Source: Maricaulis sp965228215 (lineage in GTDB: Bacteria; Pseudomonadota; Alphaproteobacteria; Caulobacterales; Maricaulaceae). From it: a stretch of 64,000 bases of DNA. This document shows, one piece after another, positions 50,187 through 58,670 of this stretch. A program made the position numbers and the translations under genes. The stretch's first letter is position 1, and the number at the start of each line of letters is the position of its first letter. Under the pieces are notes generated by a model. It was not told where the DNA came from and did not search any database. It saw only the letters and a program-made list of their open reading frames with translations. The DNA is taken from assembly GCA_965228215.1 (NCBI GenBank), contig OZ245800.1:3100001-3164000 (forward strand), in the 5' to 3' direction.

Positions 50187-51206
50187 CTAGACGTGATCCT
50201 CGAAACGTTTGGCGAGTTCTTCGATGTTCTCCGGCGGCCAGTTCGGCGCTTCCATACCCAGGTGGAGACCCATCTGGGCGAGAACTTCCTTGATCTCGTT
50301 GAGCGACTTGCGGCCGAAGTTCGGGGTACGGAGCATTTCCGCCTCGGACTTCTGGATCAGGTCGCCGATGTAAACAATATTGTCGTTCTTCAGGCAGTTC
50401 GCCGAGCGGACAGACAGTTCCAGCTCGTCGACCTTGCGCAGCAGGGCCGGGTTGAAGTCCAGCTCCGGACGATCGTCCTCGGCCGGGCGGGCTTCCACGG
50501 CTTCCTCGAAATCGATGAAGATCTGGAACTGGTCCTGCAGGATGCGCGCGGCGAATGCCACAGCGTCGTCCGGCTTGACCGTACCGTCTGTCTCGATCTC
50601 GAGGATCAGCTTGTCATAGTCCAGGACCTGGCCTTCACGCGTGTTCTCGACACGGTAGGAGACGCGCTTGACCGGGCTGTAGAGAGCGTCGACGCCGATC
50701 AGGCCGATCGGTGCGTCTTCCGGACGGTTGCGCTCGGACGGGACATAGCCCTTGCCCGTGTTGACCGTGAATTCCATGCGGATCTCGGCGCCCTCGTCCA
50801 GCGTGCACAGGACCAGGTCCTTGTTCACGATCTCGACGTCGGCCGTTTCCTCGATGTCACCGGCAGTGACTTCGCCCGGACCGGACTTGCGCAGGACAAC
50901 ACGCTTGGGACCTTCGCCATGCATGCGAAGGGCGATCTGCTTGATGTTCAGCACGATGTCGGTGACGTCTTCACGCACACCGTCGATCGAAGAGAACTCG
51001 TGCACCACGCCATCGATATGGACATTGGTGATCGCCGCACCCTGGAGGGAAGACAGCAGCACGCGGCGCAGGGCATTGCCCAGCGTCATGCCGAAACCGC
51101 GTTCCAGCGGCTCCGCCACGATCTTTGCGTGACGCTCCGGGTCATGACCCGCTTCTACTTCCGGCTTCATCGGGCGGATGAGTTCTTGCCAGTTTTTCTC
51201 GATCAC
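50187..51206 (-). CDS. rpoA: RNA polymerase alpha subunit
   Basis: 339 residues. The N-terminal dimerisation domain has 'EPLERGFGMTLGNALRRVLL', 'SSLQGAAITNVHIDGVVHEF' and 'TVNTGKGYVPSERNRPEDAP'; the C-terminal domain that contacts UP elements and activators has 'LELSVRSANCLKNDNIVYIG' and 'PNFGRKSLNEIKEVLAQMGL'. A Glu/Asp-rich linker joins them. It follows rpsK after a 91-base gap with a hairpin at 51230-51253. Confidence 0.98.
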   Translation of the reverse strand: MIEKNWQELIRPMKPEVEAGHDPERHAKIVAEPLERGFGMTLGNALRRVLLSSLQGAAITNVHIDGVVHEFSSIDGVREDVTDIVLNIKQIALRMHGEGPKRVVLRKSGPGEVTAGDIEETADVEIVNKDLVLCTLDEGAEIRMEFTVNTGKGYVPSERNRPEDAPIGLIGVDALYSPVKRVSYRVENTREGQVLDYDKLILEIETDGTVKPDDAVAFAARILQDQFQIFIDFEEAVEARPAEDDRPELDFNPALLRKVDELELSVRSANCLKNDNIVYIGDLIQKSEAEMLRTPNFGRKSLNEIKEVLAQMGLHLGMEAPNWPPENIEELAKRFEDHV

Positions 51207-51229
51207 GTTCCTACTGCCCCTTCGTCAGT

Positions 51230-51253
51230 CGCGCACGTCCAGACGGGTGCGCG
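51230..51253 (-). promoter_or_regulatory. hairpin between rpsK and rpoA
   Basis: CGCGCAC (51230-51236) and GTGCGCG (51247-51253) give a perfect seven-pair stem with a ten-base loop, 24 bases upstream of the rpoA start. No U run follows, so it is more likely an RNA stability or translation element than a terminator. Confidence 0.4.
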
Positions 51254-51297
51254 TTATCAGGCCAAACTACAGACGCTGTTACTCTCCGGCGCCGCGA

Positions 51298-51687
51298 TTA
51301 GACGCGACGGCGCTTCGGCGGACGGCAACCATTGTGCGGGATCGGCGTCACGTCCTGGATGGTCGTGATCGTGAAGCCCACAGCCTGGAGCGCACGCAGA
51401 GCGGATTCGCGACCCGAACCCGGACCGGACACCTTGACCTCGAGCGTCTTCATACCGTGCTCGATAGCCTTCTTGCCGGCATCTTCAGCGGCCATCTGGG
51501 CAGCATAAGGGGTCGATTTGCGCGAACCCTTGAAGCCCATGTGACCAGCAGAGGACCAGGAGATTGCATTGCCCTGGGCGTCCGTGATGGTCACCATGGT
51601 GTTGTTGAAGCTGGCATTCACGTGAGCAACGCCCGACGTGATGTTCTTGCGCTCGCGACGTTTAACGCGGCTCGTATCCTTAGCCAT
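51298..51687 (-). CDS. rpsK: 30S ribosomal protein S11
   Basis: 129 residues. 'NITSGVAHVNASFNNTMVTI', 'GNAISWSSAGHMGFKGSRKS', 'TPYAAQMAAEDAGKKAIEHG' and the basic end 'TPIPHNGCRPPKRRRV' are those of S11 in the platform of the small subunit. It starts 11 bases after rpsM and is typical in size. Confidence 0.98.
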   Translation of the reverse strand: MAKDTSRVKRRERKNITSGVAHVNASFNNTMVTITDAQGNAISWSSAGHMGFKGSRKSTPYAAQMAAEDAGKKAIEHGMKTLEVKVSGPGSGRESALRALQAVGFTITTIQDVTPIPHNGCRPPKRRRV

Positions 51688-51697
51688 GATCTAGGCC

Positions 51698-52066
51698 CTA
51701 CTTCTTCTTGCCGGCAATCGGCTTGGCCGGACCCTTGCGGGTGCGCGCATTCGTGTGCGTGCGCTGGCCACGGACCGGAAGGCCGCGACGGTGGCGCAGG
51801 CCACGATAATTACCCAGGTCCATGAGACGCTTGATGTTGACGGCGACTTCACGGCGCAGATCACCTTCCACGATGTGATCGCGGTCGATCACTTCGCGGA
51901 TCTGCAGGACTTCCGCATCGGTCAGATCGGCAACGCGACGCTCGGGCGTGATGGAGACTGCCTCGCAGATCTCCTTCGCCTTGGCCGGGCCAATGCCGTG
52001 GATATAGCTCAGCGCGATCTCTACGCGCTTATTGGTCGGAATATTGACACCGGCAATACGGGCCAC
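51698..52066 (-). CDS. rpsM: 30S ribosomal protein S13
   Basis: 122 residues. 'MARIAGVNIPTNKRVEIALS', 'YIHGIGPAKAKEICEAVSI' and 'GNYRGLRHRRGLPVRGQRTH' with 'TNARTRKGPAKPIAGKKK' identify S13 in the head of the small subunit. In many bacteria rpmJ (L36) precedes it; here it does not, as is usual in Alphaproteobacteria. Confidence 0.98.
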   Translation of the reverse strand: MARIAGVNIPTNKRVEIALSYIHGIGPAKAKEICEAVSITPERRVADLTDAEVLQIREVIDRDHIVEGDLRREVAVNIKRLMDLGNYRGLRHRRGLPVRGQRTHTNARTRKGPAKPIAGKKK

Positions 52067-52173
52067 GATCCATCTCCTAATTCAGAACGCCGTTCACGGA
52101 CGAACCAAAGGACGACCTTTCGGTCGCCGCTTCTGCTCGCCCGTTTCGCGAAGGGCGCTATCTACAGTCAGCC

Positions 52174-52199
52174 TCGCATCCCCGTCAATGGGGTTGCGA
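52174..52199 (-). terminator. inverted repeat after adk
   Basis: TCGCA, T, CCCC (52174-52183) and GGGG, T, TGCGA (52190-52199) pair over nine bases with one T-T mismatch and a six-base loop, ten bases after the adk stop. No U run is seen. It may partly separate adk from rpsM. Confidence 0.45.
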
Positions 52200-52209
52200 C
52201 ACGCTTATT

Positions 52210-52776
52210 TCACTTCTTGTCCAATGCAGCTGCGATTGCCGCTGCGACTTCATCCATCGAGCCCATTCCGTCGACCTCCATCATCTTGCCCTGTTCGGCA
52301 AAATACGGGATCAGCGGAGCGGTCTGCTTGTAATAGACATCCAGGCGATTCCGGATCACCTCTTCGGTATCATCCGGACGGCCTTCCTCTTCGGCACGCT
52401 TGACCAGGCGGGAGACGATTTCCTCGTCGACCACCTTCATTTCCACGACAGCCTCGACCGCCGTATCACGTTCGGCCAGCAGCGCATCAAGCGCTTCGGC
52501 CTGGGCGACGGTACGCGGGAAACCGTCGAAGATCGCACCACCGGCAGCTTCCGCCTCGGGCAAACGCTCCCGGATCAGTTCAATGACGATCTCGTCGGAA
52601 ACGAGATTGCCGGCATCCATGATCGCGGCTACGCGCTTGCCCAGCTCGCTGCCGGCGGCCTTGGCAGCCCGCAGCATGTCACCGGTGGACAGCTGCACCC
52701 AGCCGCGCTCGGCGACCAGACGCTTGGCCTGCGTGCCCTTGCCGCAGCCCGGAGGTCCGAACAGGATGATGTTCAT
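52210..52776 (-). CDS. adk: adenylate kinase
   Basis: 188 residues. The P-loop is in 'MNIILFGPPGCGKGTQAKRL' (residues 1-20); 'LSTGDMLRAAKAAGSELGKR', 'FDGFPRTVAQAEALDALLAE' and 'RAEEEGRPDDTEEVIRNRLD' follow. It keeps AMP, ADP and ATP in balance. The chain is the short form without the long zinc-type LID insert. It overlaps the secY end by four bases (ATGA), so translation is coupled. Confidence 0.97.
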   Translation of the reverse strand: MNIILFGPPGCGKGTQAKRLVAERGWVQLSTGDMLRAAKAAGSELGKRVAAIMDAGNLVSDEIVIELIRERLPEAEAAGGAIFDGFPRTVAQAEALDALLAERDTAVEAVVEMKVVDEEIVSRLVKRAEEEGRPDDTEEVIRNRLDVYYKQTAPLIPYFAEQGKMMEVDGMGSMDEVAAAIAAALDKK

Positions 52777-54113
52777 CGCTTGCGCCCCCGCAGCTGCGAC
52801 TTCTTGATCACGCTCTCATACTGGTGCGCGAACATGTGCGACTGGATCTGCGAAACCGTGTCCATGGTCACGGAAACAACGATCAGCAGGGACGTGCCGC
52901 CGAGCGCGATATTCGCGCCGCCCGTCATCAGCATCGGAACGACGCAGACGAGGGTCAGGTAGAGCGCGCCGACCAGGGTCAGGCGGGACAGGACGAAATC
53001 GAGATATTCCGCCGTCCGCTTGCCCGGACGGATGCCCGGCAGGAAACCGTTATACTTCCGCAGATTCTCCGCCACATCCTCCGGGTTGAACACGATGGAG
53101 GTGTAGAAGAAGCAGAAGAAGATGATCATCGCCGCGTACGCCGCCATGAACCAGGGCGAGCCCGGGCCAAGCACAGCGACGGTGGTCTGCAGCCATTCCG
53201 GACCCGACTGGGCCTGGAAGCCCGCAGCCGTTGCCGGCAGCAGCAGAAGCGAGGATGCGAAGATCGGCGGAATAACGCCGGCCGTGTTCAGCTTGAGCGG
53301 CAGGAAGGAGCTGTCGCCACCGACCATTTTATTGCCCTGCTGACGCTTGGGATACTGGATCAGGAGGCGGCGCTGCGAGCGCTCGATGAAGACCACCAGG
53401 ACCAGGCCCAGGATGACCATCACGACGCCCAACAGGAATGCACCGCCGGACATGGCGCCCGTGGAACTCGCTGCAAAGGCACCACCGATCATGGCGGGCA
53501 CGGCCGACAGGATGCCGGCGAAGATGATGAGGGACACGCCATTGCCGACGCCGCGGGCGGTGATCTGTTCACCCATCCACAGCAGCAGCATCGTGCCGCC
53601 GACCAGGGTGACCACCGTGGAAACCACGAAGAACATGCCCGGATCGGTCGCCATCGTATTGCCGTTGGCGTCCGGCGTGATCATGCCGAAAGCAATCGCC
53701 AGGGCCTGGCCGGTGGCCAGAACGACGGTCAGGTAACGCGAATACTGGTTGATCTTCTTGCGGCCCTGTTCACCACCTTCCTTCTTCATCTTTTCGAGAG
53801 AAGGAATGGTCGCAGACATCAGCTGCATGATGATGGATGCCGAGATATAGGGCATCACGTTCAGGGCGAAGATCGCCATACGCTCGACGGCACCACCGCC
53901 CAGCACGTTGAACATGCTCAGAATGCCCTGGGAATTCTGTTCGAAGACCAGGCGATACTGCTCGATGTCGAGCCCCGGAATCGGAACGAATGTACCCAGG
54001 CGGTACACGATCAGGATCCCGATCGTGAACAGGATACGTTGTTGCAGTTCCTTCGCCTTGGCGAAGGAACTGAAACTCATGTTCGCTGCAAGCTGTTCAG
54101 CGGCTGAAGCCAT
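52773..54113 (-). CDS. secY: protein translocase channel SecY
   Basis: 446 residues with ten transmembrane helices, the pore of the Sec translocon in the inner membrane. 'LQQRILFTIGILIVYRLGTF', 'GGAVERMAIFALNVMPYISA', 'QLMSATIPSLEKMKKEGGEQ', 'ITARGVGNGVSLIIFAGILS', 'NPEDVAENLRKYNGFLPGIR' and 'LIVVSVTMDTVSQIQSHMFA' are signatures. SecE and SecG are elsewhere. It lies 35 bases after rplO. Confidence 0.98.
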   Translation of the reverse strand: MASAAEQLAANMSFSSFAKAKELQQRILFTIGILIVYRLGTFVPIPGLDIEQYRLVFEQNSQGILSMFNVLGGGAVERMAIFALNVMPYISASIIMQLMSATIPSLEKMKKEGGEQGRKKINQYSRYLTVVLATGQALAIAFGMITPDANGNTMATDPGMFFVVSTVVTLVGGTMLLLWMGEQITARGVGNGVSLIIFAGILSAVPAMIGGAFAASSTGAMSGGAFLLGVVMVILGLVLVVFIERSQRRLLIQYPKRQQGNKMVGGDSSFLPLKLNTAGVIPPIFASSLLLLPATAAGFQAQSGPEWLQTTVAVLGPGSPWFMAAYAAMIIFFCFFYTSIVFNPEDVAENLRKYNGFLPGIRPGKRTAEYLDFVLSRLTLVGALYLTLVCVVPMLMTGGANIALGGTSLLIVVSVTMDTVSQIQSHMFAHQYESVIKKSQLRGRKR

Positions 54114-54148
54114 GATGTCTCCTCAGAGCGCGCGGCGGCCGGGGACGC

Positions 54149-54622
54149 TTATTCAGCGTCCTTGGCTGCCGGAAGATTCACTTTGCCGCCTGCCTTCTCG
54201 ACAGCTTCGACAGCTGCCTTGGAGGCACCGGCTACGGTGATCTCAACTTTGGTCTTCAGTTCGCCTTTCGCAAGGAGGCGCACGCCGTCGAGTTCACGAC
54301 GCAGCACGCCAGCCTCGATCAGGGCAGCTGCATCGATCGCCTTCTTGGCGTCGAGCTTGCCCGCATCGATGGCTTTCTGCAGACGGCCGACATTGACCTC
54401 TGCCCACTGCTTGCGGTTCGGCTTGTTGAAGCCGCGCTTGGGAAGGCGCATGTGGAGCGGCATCTGACCGCCCTCAAAGCCCTTGATGCTCACGCCCGAG
54501 CGGGATTTCTGACCCTTGACACCACGGCCACCGGTCTTGCCCTTGCCCGAACCGATACCGCGACCCACACGGGTCCGCAGTTTCGTGGCGCCAGCCTTAT
54601 CGCTCAATTGATTGAGACGCAT
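54149..54622 (-). CDS. rplO: 50S ribosomal protein L15
   Basis: 157 residues from the ATG at 54622, with GGAG upstream; the frame is open to 54700 without support. 'MRLNQLSDKAGATKLRTRVG', 'GIGSGKGKTGGRGVKGQKSR', 'GFEGGQMPLHMRLPKRGFNK' identify L15. The alanine-rich end 'AVEAVEKAGGKVNLPAAKDA' is slightly extended. Confidence 0.98.
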   Translation of the reverse strand: MRLNQLSDKAGATKLRTRVGRGIGSGKGKTGGRGVKGQKSRSGVSIKGFEGGQMPLHMRLPKRGFNKPNRKQWAEVNVGRLQKAIDAGKLDAKKAIDAAALIEAGVLRRELDGVRLLAKGELKTKVEITVAGASKAAVEAVEKAGGKVNLPAAKDAE

Positions 54623-54659
54623 ATCGTTCTCCATTCGAACGAGTGGTTTCCCGAGGGAC

Positions 54660-54845
54660 CTACTCTTCGACGATTTCCACCATGTGGGCGACCTTGGCAA
54701 TCATGCCGCGGACAGCCGGGGTGTCTTCCAGTTCACTCACGCGGCCGATCTTGTTCAGACCGAGGCCGACGAGCGTTGCGCGCTGATCTTGCGGACGGCG
54801 GATGGGGCTGCCCGTCTGGCGCACGCGGATGGTGTTCTTGGCCAT
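54660..54845 (-). CDS. rpmD: 50S ribosomal protein L30
   Basis: 61 residues. 'MAKNTIRVRQTGSPIRRPQD', 'QRATLVGLGLNKIGRVSELE' and 'TPAVRGMIAKVAHMVEIVEE' are those of bacterial L30. It is preceded by rpsE (12 bases) and followed by rplO (37 bases). Confidence 0.97.
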   Translation of the reverse strand: MAKNTIRVRQTGSPIRRPQDQRATLVGLGLNKIGRVSELEDTPAVRGMIAKVAHMVEIVEE

Positions 54846-54857
54846 GACGTAAGGTCC

Positions 54858-55460
54858 TTACGCTTCGATCGCTTCCGGCGAAGACGCACCGTCATTGCGG
54901 CGGTTCACCAGATCACCGACTTTCAGGCCACGCTTTGCCGCAACCGAGCGCGGGCTCGACTGGGCTTTGAGCGCGTCGAAAGTGGCGCGGATCATGTTGT
55001 ACGGGTTGGACGTGCCGATGGACTTGGACACGACATCCTGGACACCGAGCGTTTCCAGAACAGCACGCATCGGACCACCGGCGATGACACCGGTACCCGG
55101 AGGCGCTGCACGGAGCACGACCTTGCCGGCGCCGTGACGGCCGCGGCAATCATGGTGCAGGGTCCGGCCTTCGCGCAGCGGAACACGGATCATGTTCTTC
55201 TTCGCTTCGTCCGTTGCCTTGCGGATAGCTTCCGGGACTTCGCGGGCCTTGCCCTGACCGAAACCGACGCGACCCTTCTGGTCACCGACGACGACGAGTG
55301 CGGCAAACTGGAAGTTCCGGCCACCCTTCACCGTCTTGGCGACGCGGTTGATGTGGACGAGCTTGTCGACAATCTCGTCCTGTTCCTGATCACGATCACG
55401 TTCGCGACCGCGTCCGCGGCCACGGCCACGGCCGCGTTCTTGCTCTTTTTGCTGAGCCAT
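54858..55460 (-). CDS. rpsE: 30S ribosomal protein S5 with Arg-Gly-rich N-terminal extension
   Basis: 200 residues, longer than the 166 of Escherichia coli. The normal S5 core has 'LVHINRVAKTVKGGRNFQFA', 'ALVVVGDQKGRVGFGQGKAR' and 'GAGKVVLRAAPPGTGVIAGG'. The N-terminus 'MAQQKEQERGRGRGRGRGRE' is a low-complexity Arg-Gly repeat followed by a run of Arg, Asp and Glu. Such extensions occur in Alphaproteobacteria, but the RG run is notable. S5 sits near the decoding site and the mRNA entry. Confidence 0.97.
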   Translation of the reverse strand: MAQQKEQERGRGRGRGRGRERDRDQEQDEIVDKLVHINRVAKTVKGGRNFQFAALVVVGDQKGRVGFGQGKAREVPEAIRKATDEAKKNMIRVPLREGRTLHHDCRGRHGAGKVVLRAAPPGTGVIAGGPMRAVLETLGVQDVVSKSIGTSNPYNMIRATFDALKAQSSPRSVAAKRGLKVGDLVNRRNDGASSPEAIEA

Positions 55461-55472
55461 GCGTCCGCTCCC

Positions 55473-55835
55473 TTAAAAGCTCAGGCCGCCCTCGCGGGCC
55501 GCCTCTGCGAGCGCTTTGACACGCCCGTGATAGATGTAACCGCCACGATCGAAGACGACGTCCTTGACGCCTTCCTTGATAGCGCGCTCGGCGATCAGCT
55601 TGCCCACGATGGCAGCAGCCTTCGTGTCGGCACCCTTGGCATGCTCTTTCTTGGCAGCTTCTTCCATGGAAGAGGCGGCGACGAGCGTCTTGCCAGCCTG
55701 ATCGTCGATGATCTGGGCGTAAATCTGCTTGGAAGACCGGAAGACAGAGAGACGCGGACGACCGTTTGCGAGTTTCCGCAGACGGATCCGGTTGCGCTCT
55801 GCGCGACGGGCCTGTTTTTCGCGTTGCGTTTTCAT
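55473..55835 (-). CDS. rplR: 50S ribosomal protein L18
   Basis: 120 residues. 'RAERNRIRLRKLANGRPRLS', 'VFRSSKQIYAQIIDDQAGKT', 'VGKLIAERAIKEGVKDVVFD' and 'GYIYHGRVKALAEAAREGGL' mark L18, which binds 5S rRNA with L5. Confidence 0.98.
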   Translation of the reverse strand: MKTQREKQARRAERNRIRLRKLANGRPRLSVFRSSKQIYAQIIDDQAGKTLVAASSMEEAAKKEHAKGADTKAAAIVGKLIAERAIKEGVKDVVFDRGGYIYHGRVKALAEAAREGGLSF

Positions 55836-55843
55836 AGCCTGCC

Positions 55844-56377
55844 CTACTTCTTCTTGCCTTCTTTGCGGCGGATGTACTCGCCGGCATACTTGATGCCCTT
55901 GCCCTTGTAGGGCTCCGGCGGACGGAAGCGGCGGATCTCGGCGGCCACCTGGCCAACCTTCTGCTTGTCAGCACCCGAAATCTTGACCTCGGTCGGCTTG
56001 CCACAGGCGATCGTCACACCTTCCGGTGCGTCGTAGATCACGTCGTGGGACAGGCCGAGCGACAGTTTCAGGGACTTGCCCTGCATCTGTGCGCGGTAAC
56101 CGACGCCGACCAGTTCCAGGTCCTTCTCGAAACCTTTCGAGACACCTTCGACCAGATTGGCGACCAGAGCCCGCTGCATGCCCCACATCGCGCGGGCACG
56201 CTTGGACTCGTCGCGCGGTGCGACGACCAGACCGTCTTCGCCCTGGCTGACCGTGACGTCTTCAACGAACGCCATCGACAGTTCGCCCTTGGGGCCCTTC
56301 ACCGTGAGACCGGTGTCCGTCAGCGTCGCTGTGACGCCGGACGGCAGTTCGACCGGGAGTTTACCGATACGTGACAT
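55844..56377 (-). CDS. rplF: 50S ribosomal protein L6
   Basis: 177 residues, the usual length. 'MSRIGKLPVELPSGVTATLT', 'GLTVKGPKGELSMAFVEDVT', 'WGMQRALVANLVEGVSKGFE' and 'PEPYKGKGIKYAGEYIRRKE' identify L6 near the sarcin-ricin loop. Confidence 0.98.
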   Translation of the reverse strand: MSRIGKLPVELPSGVTATLTDTGLTVKGPKGELSMAFVEDVTVSQGEDGLVVAPRDESKRARAMWGMQRALVANLVEGVSKGFEKDLELVGVGYRAQMQGKSLKLSLGLSHDVIYDAPEGVTIACGKPTEVKISGADKQKVGQVAAEIRRFRPPEPYKGKGIKYAGEYIRRKEGKKK

Positions 56378-56389
56378 TGGCGCTCTCCC

Positions 56390-56788
56390 TTAGCTCACGT
56401 GGCAAAGGATCTCGCCGCCCACATTGGCTTCGCGCGCCGTCGCATCCGACATCACGCCCTTGGGCGTGGAGAGGATGGCGATGCCGAGGCCGTTCTGGAC
56501 GAGCGGCAGGTCCTTAACACCTGAATACACACGACGGCCCGGCTTGGAGATCCGTTTGATCTCGCTGATGACCGAGTCGCCTTCGAAATATTTCAGCTCG
56601 ATGTCGAGCTCCTTGAAGCCGGTCGAATGCTCAACTTCCGCGTAATCGCGGATATAGCCTTCGGACTTCAGGACCTCGAGCACGCGGCGGCGCAGGGCCG
56701 AGGCCGGCGTGCTCACCGTGCGCTTGTTCCGCATCAGAGCGTTGCGGATGCGCGTCAGCATATCGCCGAGAGGATCATTCACAGACAT
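56390..56788 (-). CDS. rpsH: 30S ribosomal protein S8
   Basis: 132 residues. 'MSVNDPLGDMLTRIRNALMR', 'LKSEGYIRDYAEVEHSTGF', 'RISKPGRRVYSGVKDLPLVQ' and 'NGLGIAILSTPKGVMSDATA' identify S8, which organises 16S rRNA and in other bacteria represses the spc operon by binding its mRNA. Confidence 0.98.
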   Translation of the reverse strand: MSVNDPLGDMLTRIRNALMRNKRTVSTPASALRRRVLEVLKSEGYIRDYAEVEHSTGFKELDIELKYFEGDSVISEIKRISKPGRRVYSGVKDLPLVQNGLGIAILSTPKGVMSDATAREANVGGEILCHVS

Positions 56789-56803
56789 GTTCTACTCCCT
56801 CTC

Positions 56804-57109
56804 TTACCAGCTCGACTTGACCATGCCCGGGACGAGCCCGTTGCTGGCCAGTTCACGGAGCGCGATACGCGACATGCGCAGCTTGCGGTAAAAACCACGC
56901 GGACGGCCGGTGACTTCACACCGGTTGCGCACCCGCGTCGGTGCTGCATTGCGCGGCAATGCGGCCAGTTTCAGCTGAGCGGCGAAACGCTCATCGACCG
57001 GCAGTTCCTGGTTGCGCGCAATCGCCTTGAGCTCAGCTCGCTTGGCCGCATAACGCTTGGCCAGACGTGCTCGCTTCTGATTGCGTTCAACAGCGCTTTT
57101 CTTCGCCAT
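56804..57109 (-). CDS. rpsN: 30S ribosomal protein S14 (zinc-free type)
   Basis: 101 residues. 'MAKKSAVERNQKRARLAKRY' at the start and 'NRCEVTGRPRGFYRKLRMSR' near the end identify S14. Only one cysteine is present, so it is the long form without the C-x-x-C zinc site. Gap to rplE is 49 bases. Confidence 0.98.
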   Translation of the reverse strand: MAKKSAVERNQKRARLAKRYAAKRAELKAIARNQELPVDERFAAQLKLAALPRNAAPTRVRNRCEVTGRPRGFYRKLRMSRIALRELASNGLVPGMVKSSW

Positions 57110-57158
57110 TTACTTCCTCCTGCGTGCAGAACCCTCGCGGCTCTGCTCTCCTGTTGCG

Positions 57159-57710
57159 TTAGTTCGAAAACGGAAAATCGAACTCGGCCAACAGGGCCTT
57201 CGCTTCTTCGTCAGTGTCCGCCGTCGTACAGACGACGATGTCCATACCCCGGATCTTCTCGACCTTGTCGTAGTCGATCTCAGGGAAAACGATGTGTTCT
57301 TTCAAACCCATCGCGTAGTTTCCACGGCCATCGAAACTCTTGCCGTTCAGTCCGCGGAAGTCGCGGACGCGCGGCAGAGCGATCGTGATGAGGCGGTCCA
57401 GGAATTCGTACATACGATCCTGGCGCAGCGTCACTTTCGCGCCGATAACCTGTTCCTCGCGCAGCTTGAAGCCGGCGATGGATTTCTTGGCGACCGTCTT
57501 CACCGGCTTCTGGCCGGCGATGGCTTCGAGGTCCTCGAGAGCGCCCTTGATCTTCTTGGAATCCTGGGCGGCCTCGCCGACGCCGAAATTGATCACCACC
57601 TTCTCGATGCGCGGAATCTGCATCGGGTTGGCGTAGTTGAATTTGTCCTTCATACGATCGCGGATCTCGTCGCGATATTTCGTACGAAGACGCGGCGTGT
57701 AATCAGACAT
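57159..57710 (-). CDS. rplE: 50S ribosomal protein L5
   Basis: 183 residues from the ATG at 57710; the frame is open further up inside rplX. 'MQIPRIEKVVINFGVGEAAQ', 'ITIALPRVRDFRGLNGKSFD' and 'GNYAMGLKEHIVFPEIDYDK' identify L5, which binds 5S rRNA. The start overlaps the rplX stop by eight bases. Confidence 0.98.
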   Translation of the reverse strand: MSDYTPRLRTKYRDEIRDRMKDKFNYANPMQIPRIEKVVINFGVGEAAQDSKKIKGALEDLEAIAGQKPVKTVAKKSIAGFKLREEQVIGAKVTLRQDRMYEFLDRLITIALPRVRDFRGLNGKSFDGRGNYAMGLKEHIVFPEIDYDKVEKIRGMDIVVCTTADTDEEAKALLAEFDFPFSN

Positions 57711-58020
57711 CGATGACCTCGCCCGAACTCTTGGCGAAACGGACTTTGCGGCCGTCTTCAAGCGTCTTGAAACCGACACGCGTCGGCTCACCGGTTTTCG
57801 GATCCGCAACGGCCACGTTGGACACGTGGATCGCGGCTTCTTTTTCCTTGATGCCACCCGGGTCCGCCTGCGTCGGGCGCGTGTGGCGCTTGACCACATT
57901 CACGCCGGAAACGACGACGCGGTTTTCCGTCGGCATCACCTGAACGACCTCGCCGGTCTTGCCCTTGTCGCGGCCGGCGAGGACGACGACCTTGTCGCCC
58001 TTCTTGATCTTCGCGGCCAT
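57703..58020 (-). CDS. rplX: 50S ribosomal protein L24
   Basis: 105 residues from the ATG at 58020, which shares one base with the rplN stop. A KOW motif is in 'KIKKGDKVVVLAGRDKGKTG', followed by 'NRVVVSGVNVVKRHTRPTQA' and 'VSNVAVADPKTGEPTRVGFK'. L24 starts assembly of the large subunit. Confidence 0.98.
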   Translation of the reverse strand: MAAKIKKGDKVVVLAGRDKGKTGEVVQVMPTENRVVVSGVNVVKRHTRPTQADPGGIKEKEAAIHVSNVAVADPKTGEPTRVGFKTLEDGRKVRFAKSSGEVIDV

Positions 58021-58388
58021 CACAGCACCTCCGGAGCCAGGGACACGATCTTCATGTGGTTCTTGCCACGCAGTTCGCGCGGAACCGGGCCGAAGATACG
58101 CGTGCCGATCGGCTCGTTATTGTTGTTGATGATCACCGCAGCATTGGAATCGAAGCGAATGACGGAACCGTCCTTGCGCTTGATGTCCTTGGCGACGCGA
58201 ACGACGACGGCCCTGCGGACGTCACCCTTCTTCACGCGTCCGCGCGGGATCGCTTCCTTGACGGAGACGACAATCACGTCGCCCACATGGGCATAACGAC
58301 GCTTGGCACCGCCCAGCACCTTGATGCACTGCACACGGCGGGCGCCGGAATTGTCGGCAACGTCCAGATTGGTCTGCATCTGGATCAT
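58020..58388 (-). CDS. rplN: 50S ribosomal protein L14
   Basis: 122 residues, the standard length. 'MIQMQTNLDVADNSGARRVQ', 'GDVIVVSVKEAIPRGRVKKG' and 'NEPIGTRIFGPVPRELR' identify L14 at the subunit interface. Confidence 0.99.
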   Translation of the reverse strand: MIQMQTNLDVADNSGARRVQCIKVLGGAKRRYAHVGDVIVVSVKEAIPRGRVKKGDVRRAVVVRVAKDIKRKDGSVIRFDSNAAVIINNNNEPIGTRIFGPVPRELRGKNHMKIVSLAPEVL

Positions 58389-58430
58389 GGCTGATCCTCC
58401 TTAAACGTTCGGTTCGAACACGCCTGGCTC

Positions 58431-58667
58431 TTAAGCCTGGGCGGGAACGACCTCCCACCGCTTGAGTTTCGACTTGGGTGCACACTCCACGATCTGGACC
58501 TTGTCACCCACTTTGTGAGTCTGTGCCTCATCATGCGCGTGATAGCGCTTGGTGCGGCGGACAGTTTTGCGGAGCAGCGGGTGCAGGAACGTCCGTTCAA
58601 CACGCACTACGACCGTCTTGGCGCCCTTGTCGCTGACAACGGTGCCTTGCAGGATACGCCGGGGCAT
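58431..58667 (-). CDS. rpsQ: 30S ribosomal protein S17
   Basis: 78 residues. 'MPRRILQGTVVSDKGAKTVV', 'VRVERTFLHPLLRKTVRRTK' and 'DEAQTHKVGDKVQIVECAPK' show the OB-fold of S17. It starts three bases after rpmC. Confidence 0.98.
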   Translation of the reverse strand: MPRRILQGTVVSDKGAKTVVVRVERTFLHPLLRKTVRRTKRYHAHDEAQTHKVGDKVQIVECAPKSKLKRWEVVPAQA

Positions 58668-58670
58668 CGC

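Noticed and set aside
52067..52209. Possible rpmJ or infA between adk and rpsM
   Set aside because: No frame with the L36 zinc pattern or IF-1 sequence is present; only small hairpins are seen.
52824..54107. Plus-strand reading frame opposite secY
   Set aside because: Shadow of secY, full of His, Asp, Arg and Gln, without recognisable signal.
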